64,000 nucleotides of DNA. It comes from Corynebacterium yonathiae. GTDB taxonomy: Bacteria > Actinomycetota > Actinomycetes > Mycobacteriales > Mycobacteriaceae. Made by a program: the position numbers and the translations under genes. A model generated the notes under the pieces. It was not told the origin of the DNA, made no database searches, and was given only the letters and a program-made list of their open reading frames with translations. Below are positions 57,839 through 64,000 of the stretch, piece by piece. The stretch spans positions 1 through 64,000 of the forward strand of contig NZ_JAKMUZ010000006.1 of assembly GCF_027570195.1 (NCBI RefSeq), written 5' to 3'. Positions within the stretch are counted from its first letter, which is position 1. Each line of letters starts with the position of its first letter.

Positions 57839-58945
57839 GTGCTTGATAAATCTTTGACGCAACAGCTCACAGCGATCGACGGCGTAGAACTGGATTCCGC
57901 CGCCACCTTCGCGGATCTGACTACGCTGCGTGTGGGCGGAAAACCGCAGGCCGCACTGCGCTGCTCGCAGCCAGAGGCCGCCGTTGCCGTGGTGCGTGCC
58001 CTTGATCACGCCGAAGTGAAATTCATCATCGTTGGCGGCGGCTCCAACCTCCTGGTGGCCGATGGCGCCGTGGATCTGGTCGCCGTCATACTCGATTTTG
58101 ATGGGGTCTCCATGGATACCGAGACCGGCCTGGTGCGCGCGCAGGCGGGTGCCGTGTGGGATGACGTGGTGGCCCGCTCCGTGCAGCTCGGCATGGGCGG
58201 CATCGAGTGTCTGTCCGGTATCCCCGGCACCGTGGGCGCGGTACCTGTGCAAAACGTGGGCGCCTATGGAGCCGAAATCTCCGAGGTCCTTACCCGTGTG
58301 CGCCTTTATAACCGCCGCACCGATGCCGATGAGTGGGTCCCCGCCTCCGATCTGGAGCTGGCCTATCGCTATTCCAACCTGAAATTCACCGGCCGCGCCG
58401 TGGTTCTGGAGGTAGAGCTTAAGCTCGATACCGAGGGCCTGTCCCGCCCGCTGCGCTTTGGCCAGCTCACCCAGAACCCGGGTGAGCGCCGCCCCGTGGC
58501 CGAGGTCCGCGAGGAGGTCTTAAAGCTGCGCCGCGGCAAGGGCATGGTGCTTGACCCTGCCGATCATGACACCTGGTCCGCCGGCTCCTTCTTCACCAAC
58601 CCGGTGGTGGACTCTGCTCTTGCTGACGCCGTGCAGGCCAAGGTCCGTGCCTCGCTTGGCGACGCCACCGCTGACTCCATGCCCCGCCACCCCTCCTCCG
58701 CGGCCGACCGAGAAAAGCTTTCCGCGGCCTGGCTCATTGATCGCGCCGGGTTTGCCAAGGGCTACCCGGGCTCCGGCCGGGCTACGCTTTCGACAAAGCA
58801 CACGCTGGCCCTCACCAACCGCGGCGATGCTACGGCCGCCGATATCGTGGAGCTTGCCCGCACCATCCGCGACGGCGTCCGCGATGCTTTCGACGTGGAA
58901 CTCGTGCCCGAACCCGTCTGGATTGGCCTCGCCCTCGATGAGTAG
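57839..58945 (+). CDS. murB: UDP-N-acetylenolpyruvoylglucosamine reductase
   Basis: About 368 aa. MurB makes UDP-N-acetylmuramate, a peptidoglycan precursor. FAD-binding segment LRVGGKPQAALRC near 31-43 and VGGGSNLLVADG near 65-76; substrate segment CLSGIPGTVGAVPVQNVGAYG near 124-143; the terminal motif with the catalytic serine is in DTWSAGSFFTNPVV. GTG at 57839 is preferred; a TTG nine bases earlier gives a slightly longer protein. Ribosome site is weak. Confidence 0.93.
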   Translation: MLDKSLTQQLTAIDGVELDSAATFADLTTLRVGGKPQAALRCSQPEAAVAVVRALDHAEVKFIIVGGGSNLLVADGAVDLVAVILDFDGVSMDTETGLVRAQAGAVWDDVVARSVQLGMGGIECLSGIPGTVGAVPVQNVGAYGAEISEVLTRVRLYNRRTDADEWVPASDLELAYRYSNLKFTGRAVVLEVELKLDTEGLSRPLRFGQLTQNPGERRPVAEVREEVLKLRRGKGMVLDPADHDTWSAGSFFTNPVVDSALADAVQAKVRASLGDATADSMPRHPSSAADREKLSAAWLIDRAGFAKGYPGSGRATLSTKHTLALTNRGDATAADIVELARTIRDGVRDAFDVELVPEPVWIGLALDE

Positions 58946-58983
58946 CGCGAGGTTGCCCCTTCACACCGGGGCTTAAAACCTAT

Positions 58984-59041
58984 AAAGCGGCCCCGATAGC
59001 GCCCTACACCACATGGTCTTCGGGTCTATCGTGGCCGCTTT
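58984..59041. terminator. Bidirectional terminator between murB and luxS
   Basis: AAAGCGGCC (58984-58992) pairs with GGCCGCTTT (59033-59041); CGATAG and CTATCG pair inside. Both strands end in A/T runs, so it can serve both genes. A smaller hairpin GCCCC/GGGGC lies at 58955-58972. Confidence 0.7.
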
Positions 59042-59089
59042 GCAGGCCCGGCGTCTATCGCGCTCGCCGCGTCCGCTAAGGCTCCTAGA

Positions 59090-59566
59090 TTAGGCCGCCA
59101 TGACCTGGAGCCACTCATCCTTGGCGCCTAGGAATGCGCGGGCTGCTTCCTGCGCACCTTCCAAGCTGTGGTGCGCACCCCAGCCGCACTGCTCTTCGTT
59201 GGCAGCTGGTACCTCGGTGGCGTTAAGAATATCGTTGAGCGCGCCTTCCACCGCGCGCAGCAGCTCGTCCTGCTCCATACCGTTGGTGATGGCATAGAAT
59301 CCGGTACGGCAGCCCATTGGGGCAAAGCCGATGAGCTTATCGGTGTAATTGCGCATGAAATTGGCCATCATATGCTCCACCGAATGCAGCGCCTTGGTAT
59401 CAAGGTGATCCTGATTGGGCTGGCAGAAGCGCAGGTCATACTTAATGATTTCGACGCCACCGCCCAAGTCCGTGCGGTCGGCCACACGAATATACGGCGC
59501 GCTGACTAGGCGGTGGTCGAGTTCGAAGGATTTTACATTGAGCTTCTTTTCATTCTGTTCAGTCAT
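59090..59566 (-). CDS. luxS: S-ribosylhomocysteine lyase
   Basis: A 158-aa iron enzyme that splits S-ribosylhomocysteine to homocysteine and DPD, precursor of autoinducer-2. Metal ligands H61 and H65 (HSVEH), E64 as general acid, C86 as second catalytic cysteine, and metal ligand C127 (EQCGWG) are all in place, so it appears active. It is single and has no pfs or metabolism partner here; corynebacteria often use SahH instead, so the role may be signalling or detoxification. AGAATG-type weak site before ATG. Confidence 0.97.
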   Translation of the reverse strand: MTEQNEKKLNVKSFELDHRLVSAPYIRVADRTDLGGGVEIIKYDLRFCQPNQDHLDTKALHSVEHMMANFMRNYTDKLIGFAPMGCRTGFYAITNGMEQDELLRAVEGALNDILNATEVPAANEEQCGWGAHHSLEGAQEAARAFLGAKDEWLQVMAA

Positions 59567-59637
59567 GCTTCTCCAGTGTAATCACGGCTGAGTGTCACTT
59601 CCTGAAATAGATTCTTTACCGCATACGCTGGGATAAT

Positions 59638-60876
59638 ATGAGCACACTGGACGACGCCGCCGAGGTCCCCGGCGCCGCACACACCCCTGGCAATTCGTCT
59701 TCCGGCGAACCACCGAGCGCCGCGGCCACTCCGGCTAGCGAATCCGTCTATGAAGGCGCGGATAAGATCGTGCCGAGTACCGCGCCGACCGTGATCAAAA
59801 TTGAGGGCCACACCGATGAGGTAGATCCCCTGGCCCGCGGCAACCGCCTGCGCAAGGAAAGCTGGGGGCTGGTCATCCGACGCGTGTGGGCGGACTTCTT
59901 CCATGATGCCTTGATGGATCGCGCCGCCACGATGACATACTTCACGCTCATGGCCTTTGCTCCTACGGTGCTCGCGGCCTATTCGATAGCCACACTCATC
60001 TTTTCTTCTCGGCGCACCGAGATACACGAATTAACCTCACAGTTCATTGCGGATTACGTTCCTAGTTCCATGACGGAGCAGGCCGAAAAACTCGTGGGCT
60101 CCATCATCGGTTCTGCCGCCCAAGGCACCTTCGCGCTGGTGGTATCCGTACTGGTTTCGCTTTTTTCCGCCTCGGCCTACGTACGTGCCTTCTCGCGCAC
60201 CGCCAATACCGTCTACGGGCGAGTGGAGGGCCGCGGGATTATCCGCACCTGGGCGCTCATGTGGGGGCTTACCATCGTCCTGGTCATCGGCGCGGTCACC
60301 GTGCTCTTTGCTAACTTGCTGCGCGATACCATCGTGAGCGGTGCGGTCGAACCGCTGGCCGGAAAGCTGGACATGCAAGGTACCGCGGACTTTTTGGGCG
60401 GGATATTCATGCCGGTGTGGAATTGGCTGCGCTTCCCGCTCACTGTGGTGATAGTGCTGACGTTGATTGCCATCCTGTACCACTTTTCCCCGAATGTGCG
60501 GCCGGCGCGCTTTCGCTGGATTACTCTCGGATCCGTAGTGGCGCTTAGCACCAATGTGGTGGTGTGGGGAGCATTCGCGCTGTATACACAGCGCTTTGCT
60601 GGTGCCAGCGTTTATGGCGCCTTCAGCCTCATCATGGCCGTATTTATGGCCGTGTGGCTATCGAATACGATGCTCATTTTGGGCATCAAGATCGATGCGG
60701 AGATTCTGCGCGCCAAGGAGCTGCAATTGGGCCTACGCGCCGCGCGGCATATCCAAGCTCCGCCGCGTTCCGATGCCGCCGCTAGAGCCCAAGCCCGTGC
60801 CCAGCACGATTTAGAGGAGCGTTCCGAGCGTATCTATGAACAGGCAGTGCGCCGGGAAGATCGCGAAGAGGGCTAG
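59638..60876 (+). CDS. YihY/BrkB-family membrane protein
   Basis: A 412-aa protein with a 75-residue disordered N-terminus, then six membrane helices (starts near 97, 160, 206, 262, 294, 332) and a charged C-terminal tail. Family motif RAATMTYFTLMAFAPTVLAAY near 95-115. Members were once called RNase BN in error; function unknown, possibly transporter or lipid related (YhjD). Stands alone; overlaps the convergent ligase gene by four bases. Confidence 0.88.
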   Translation: MSTLDDAAEVPGAAHTPGNSSSGEPPSAAATPASESVYEGADKIVPSTAPTVIKIEGHTDEVDPLARGNRLRKESWGLVIRRVWADFFHDALMDRAATMTYFTLMAFAPTVLAAYSIATLIFSSRRTEIHELTSQFIADYVPSSMTEQAEKLVGSIIGSAAQGTFALVVSVLVSLFSASAYVRAFSRTANTVYGRVEGRGIIRTWALMWGLTIVLVIGAVTVLFANLLRDTIVSGAVEPLAGKLDMQGTADFLGGIFMPVWNWLRFPLTVVIVLTLIAILYHFSPNVRPARFRWITLGSVVALSTNVVVWGAFALYTQRFAGASVYGAFSLIMAVFMAVWLSNTMLILGIKIDAEILRAKELQLGLRAARHIQAPPRSDAAARAQARAQHDLEERSERIYEQAVRREDREEG

Positions 60877-62411
60877 CCTTGGTTGAGTAGCGTGAGCAGA
60901 TCCCGCTGGACGTCTCTGCGGCGCAGCTTGCCTAGCTGATCTCCAGCCAGCTTATCCATGGCAAAGAATCGCTGCGGGACCTTATAGCGCGCCAGCAGCC
61001 CGCGGCAATGCTCGCGCAAGGCGTACTCATCGAGCCGCACGCCGGGGGCGAGGACCACGCAGGCGGCGACGTCCTCAGATCCATCGGAGCGGGGAATGCC
61101 TACGACCGCGGCCTGGGAGATGTCGGGGTGGGAGGTTAAGGCTTCCTCGACCTCGCCGGGATAAACATTGAAGCCGCCGGTGATGATGATTTCCTTGATT
61201 CGGCCCACCAACCGGATATGGCCATCGGGCTCGCGCACGCCCATGTCTCCGGTGCGGAACCAACCTTCATGGAAGGCGGCTGCGGTAGCGGGGGCGTCGG
61301 CAAGGTAGCCGCCAAAAACCTGCGGGCCGCGGGCGAGGATCTCACCAGCCACGCCATCTGGTTGGGTGCGGCTGAGATCGGCAGGATCGCCGATGCGCAG
61401 CTGCGTATCCGGCAGCGGCAGGCCGATGGTGCCGGCGCGCCGGGTGTCATCAAGGGGATTGATGGTCAGCACGGGAGAGGTTTCCGTAAGCCCGTAGCCT
61501 TCCACCAGCATGCCGCCGGTGCGCTTCTCCCATGGCTCGATGATGCGCGAGGGGAGAGAAGCCGCGCCCGAGATGGAATAGCGCACCCCACCGAGGTCTG
61601 TGGGCACGTCGGCACCAACTGCGGCGGCGTCTGTGGGCGTGGCTGCCATGGCGCGCTCGTAGATGGTCGGCACGCCCGGCATCCAGGTGGGGCGGCGGGT
61701 GGCAAGAGCATCCGTAACTGCATCGGTGTGTGGGGCGGCAAGCAGGATAATCTCGGCCGCGCAGCGCACCGCGAGCAGCACGCTCATCGTCAGGCCATAG
61801 GAATGGAACATGGGCAAAGCGGCCAAGAAGCGCTCCTGGCCGGGGCGCAGTGGCGCCTGAGTTTCTAGCTGTAGGCAGTTGGCGGCGAGGTTGCCATGGG
61901 TTAAGACCACGCCCTTGGGGCGGGCGGTGGTGCCGGAGGTGTAGAGGATAAGGGCGGCGTCGGCAAGCGTGGCCGGGTGCGGTTCCACCGGGGCACCGGA
62001 GAGGGGAAGCGGCTGGGTGAGGGAGACGGAGATGGTGGTCGCTACCTGCGCGGAAACGGTGGGGGCAATGTCCTCCCAGGCAATGGCCACGCGGGCGCCA
62101 TGATGGGCGAGCAGCGGGGCGAGCTCGTGCGCGGTATAGCGCGGGTTATGCTCCACCACCACCGCGCCCAGGCGCAGGATGGCAAAGAACGCCACCACGT
62201 GTTGCGGGCAATTAGGCAGTAGGAGTGCTACCCGGTCGGCGGGGCGCACGCCTTTCTCGCGCAAGGCGCCGGCCGCGGCCGCCACCTGGGCATCGAGCTC
62301 GCTATAGGTTAGCGTGTGGCCGGCGAAGTAGGTGGCCGGGCGCTGTGGAAACTTGGCGACGGCCGCCTTAAGGAAATCCGTCAAGGTAGCGCCATAGTGA
62401 ATTTCTGCCAT
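60873..62411 (-). CDS. Acyl-CoA synthetase (FadD-like)
   Basis: A 512-aa AMP-forming ligase. LILYTSGTTARPKGVVLTHGN near 155-175, GYGLTETSPV near 298, GWFRTGDMG near 370 and the lysine-bearing end LGKLRRRDVQRDL show a complete enzyme. It lies 11 bases after the next ligase gene (62423-), so the two are co-transcribed. Substrate unknown. Confidence 0.9.
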   Translation of the reverse strand: MAEIHYGATLTDFLKAAVAKFPQRPATYFAGHTLTYSELDAQVAAAAGALREKGVRPADRVALLLPNCPQHVVAFFAILRLGAVVVEHNPRYTAHELAPLLAHHGARVAIAWEDIAPTVSAQVATTISVSLTQPLPLSGAPVEPHPATLADAALILYTSGTTARPKGVVLTHGNLAANCLQLETQAPLRPGQERFLAALPMFHSYGLTMSVLLAVRCAAEIILLAAPHTDAVTDALATRRPTWMPGVPTIYERAMAATPTDAAAVGADVPTDLGGVRYSISGAASLPSRIIEPWEKRTGGMLVEGYGLTETSPVLTINPLDDTRRAGTIGLPLPDTQLRIGDPADLSRTQPDGVAGEILARGPQVFGGYLADAPATAAAFHEGWFRTGDMGVREPDGHIRLVGRIKEIIITGGFNVYPGEVEEALTSHPDISQAAVVGIPRSDGSEDVAACVVLAPGVRLDEYALREHCRGLLARYKVPQRFFAMDKLAGDQLGKLRRRDVQRDLLTLLNQG

Positions 62412-62422
62412 AGCCGATAAGT

Positions 62423-64000
62423 TTAGGCCTTTGCCCCCAGCAGCTCGAGTAGGTCCTTGCGCACCTGGTGCCGGCGGATTTTGCCCAAGTGGTCGCGCGC
62501 CAAATCCTCAAAGTGATAGAACGTGCGCGGGACCTTGTAGCGGGTAAGGCGCTCGCGGCAGAATTCCTTCAATCCCTCGGGATCAAGCACGGCGCCATCG
62601 CGCAGGGTGACGCAGCCAACGACGTCCTCCGAACCATCCTGGCGGGGGCGACCCACGGCGGCGACGTCCACCACATCGGGGTGCTGGGCAATGGCCTCTT
62701 CCACTTCGGCGGGATACACGTTGAAACCACCGGTGATGATGATTTCTTTGATGCGGCTGACCAGCTTGATATAGCCATCCGGTTCCATCAGTGCCATATC
62801 GCCGGTGCGGAACCAGCCATTGTGGAAAGTCTTTTCGGTGGCAGCGGCATTGCCAAAATAGCCCTGGAAAATTTGCGGACCGCGCGCGAGCATCTCGCCC
62901 GGCTGGCCATCGGGTTGGGTTTCATCCAAGTTATCGGGGTTGGCGATGCGCACCTCCGTATCCGGGAAGGGCACGCCCACATAGCCGGGGCGGTGCTTGC
63001 CATTCATGGGGTTGGCGGTGAGGACCGGGGAGGTTTCCGTCATGCCGAAGCCCTCCACGAGCCGTCCACCGGTCAGGGTTTCCCAGCGCTCCACAATTTC
63101 TATGGGCAGCGTGGCCGCGCCGGAAAAGGCGTTGCGAATGCCGCTTAAGTCAACGTCTTTTTCTTCGGCCGCGTCCATGATCTTCTGGTAGAGGGTGGGC
63201 ACGCCGGGCAGCCAGGTGGGAGTGCGCTTCTTTAGGATGTCCAGGATGAGCGGCATCTGCGGCGAGGGAAGCAGGATGAGCTCGGCGCCCAGGTAGATGC
63301 TGAAGATACACAGCGTGGTCATGCCATAGGCATGGAAGATGGGCAGCGCTGCGAGGAAGCGCTCTTGTTGTTTGCCCATCTGCGGTACCCAGGCTTTGCC
63401 TTGGATGGCATTGGCAATGAGATTGCCATGCGAGAGCAACGCGCCCTTGGGCTTGCCGGTGGTGCCGGAGGTGTAGAGGATGAGCGCGATATCGTCCTGG
63501 GAGATCTCGGGGAAATCGAGGTCCGTGCCGTCGCCGCCGATGGCCGCGCCGATGAGCGTGGACCATTCCACGGTATTGGGGGCAGGGGTGGTCAGCTGCT
63601 CTCGTTTGGCAGCCAGCGGTGGGATGGGCAGGCGCAGCGCGAGGCGCTTGAGCGGAGGCATGGCATCTACCATATTGACGGAGATGATGGTCTCTAGTGG
63701 GGTCGTCGAGCGCAGCTTTTCTAGCGTGGAGGCGGTCTTATCCCAGGCGATAGCTACGCGCGCGCCATGGTCATTGAGTAGGCCTTCCAACTCCGGGGCG
63801 GTATAAAGCGGGTTGTGCTCGACCACGGTGGCGCCGAGTAGTTGGACCGCATAAAAGGCGGCGATGTGCTGGGGGCAGTTGGGAAGAATGATGGCAACCT
63901 TATCGCCCGGGCGAATGCCAAAGGCCTTCAGCCCGGCCGCAGCGGCGCGCACCTGGCTATCGAGCTCCCCGTAGGTTTGCGTGCGCCCGAAGAAATAGGT
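62423..64000 (-). CDS. Acyl-CoA synthetase (FadD-like), cut by window end
   Basis: The reading frame runs off the plus end; the true start lies beyond. The visible 526 residues contain LILYTSGTTGKPKGALLSHGN, GFGMTETSPV, GWFRTGDMALMEPDG and the terminal lysine region LGKIRRHQVRKDL. It is a close relative of the neighbouring gene, a probable tandem duplication, with the N-terminal segment YFFGRTQTYGELDSQVRA before the usual start. Confidence 0.9.
   Translation of the reverse strand, partial: TYFFGRTQTYGELDSQVRAAAAGLKAFGIRPGDKVAIILPNCPQHIAAFYAVQLLGATVVEHNPLYTAPELEGLLNDHGARVAIAWDKTASTLEKLRSTTPLETIISVNMVDAMPPLKRLALRLPIPPLAAKREQLTTPAPNTVEWSTLIGAAIGGDGTDLDFPEISQDDIALILYTSGTTGKPKGALLSHGNLIANAIQGKAWVPQMGKQQERFLAALPIFHAYGMTTLCIFSIYLGAELILLPSPQMPLILDILKKRTPTWLPGVPTLYQKIMDAAEEKDVDLSGIRNAFSGAATLPIEIVERWETLTGGRLVEGFGMTETSPVLTANPMNGKHRPGYVGVPFPDTEVRIANPDNLDETQPDGQPGEMLARGPQIFQGYFGNAAATEKTFHNGWFRTGDMALMEPDGYIKLVSRIKEIIITGGFNVYPAEVEEAIAQHPDVVDVAAVGRPRQDGSEDVVGCVTLRDGAVLDPEGLKEFCRERLTRYKVPRTFYHFEDLARDHLGKIRRHQVRKDLLELLGAKA

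Noticed and set aside
57815-58252. Long N-terminal extension of the DUF2505 gene
   Set aside because: It runs across murB on the other strand and has no homologous look; the ATG at 57814 gives the normal family length.

Overview
The window is a chromosomal segment of a high-GC actinobacterium, almost certainly a Corynebacterium. Evidence seen directly: GlxR-type cAMP receptor, a fused rmlCD, RamB beside lpd and sdhCAB, a corynebacterial mycolyltransferase, WhiB and MarP homologues, and gene order matching the Mycobacterium tuberculosis Rv3683-Rv3644c block and the Corynebacterium glutamicum glxR-topA-cyaB and lpd-ramB-sdh blocks (order recalled from general knowledge, not searched). Species cannot be fixed by reading alone. 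No prophage, insertion sequence, CRISPR array or rRNA was seen.

Layout. 1-1.6 kb: citrate-type transporter with a structured leader, then tRNA-Pro. 1.7-6.1 kb: metallophosphoesterase, YqeY protein, class A penicillin-binding protein and a WhiB regulator. 6.2-8.8 kb: a 52-aa protein, RidA, an MBL hydrolase, the cAMP receptor GlxR and an unlisted 29-aa membrane peptide. 8.8-15.3 kb: endonuclease III, thioredoxin-like protein, Nudix hydrolase, MarP-like protease, alpha/beta hydrolase, holin-like protein, a degenerate Fic-like protein and a HAD phosphatase. 15.3-20.2 kb: a 6C non-coding RNA, two perfect DnaA boxes and a compact Tad/Flp pilus operon headed by Ssd. 20.2-31.6 kb: helicase, cold-shock protein, DedA, topoisomerase I, a frameshifted DUF418 membrane protein, adenylate cyclase, holB and tRNA-Thr.

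31.6-43.4 kb is envelope and detoxification: acyl-CoA ligase, secreted SGNH hydrolase, mycothiol-dependent formaldehyde dehydrogenase with an MBL partner, the dTDP-rhamnose operon rmlB-rmlCD-rmlA, an HNH protein, an M1 peptidase and a mycolyltransferase. 43.4-45.3 kb holds a decayed second mycolyltransferase and a 36-aa basic-residue-free peptide gene with a strong terminator, which resembles the signal-less small mycomembrane proteins. 45.4-52.7 kb is central metabolism: lpd, the regulator ramB and sdhCAB, with GlxR-like and DtxR-like operators between ramB and sdhC. 52.9-64 kb: membrane and hypothetical proteins, a DeoC-like protein lacking all catalytic residues, a DUF2993 lipoprotein-like gene, methyltransferase, murB, luxS, a BrkB-family protein and two tandem acyl-CoA ligases, the last cut by the window end.

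The window carries both a cAMP-making enzyme (cyclase) and the cAMP sensor (GlxR), with a GlxR-like operator before sdhC. The most unusual items are the 6C RNA and paired DnaA boxes in front of the ssd-tad operon, the 36-aa peptide gene next to the mycolyltransferases, and the pseudoenzyme-like Fic and DeoC proteins.
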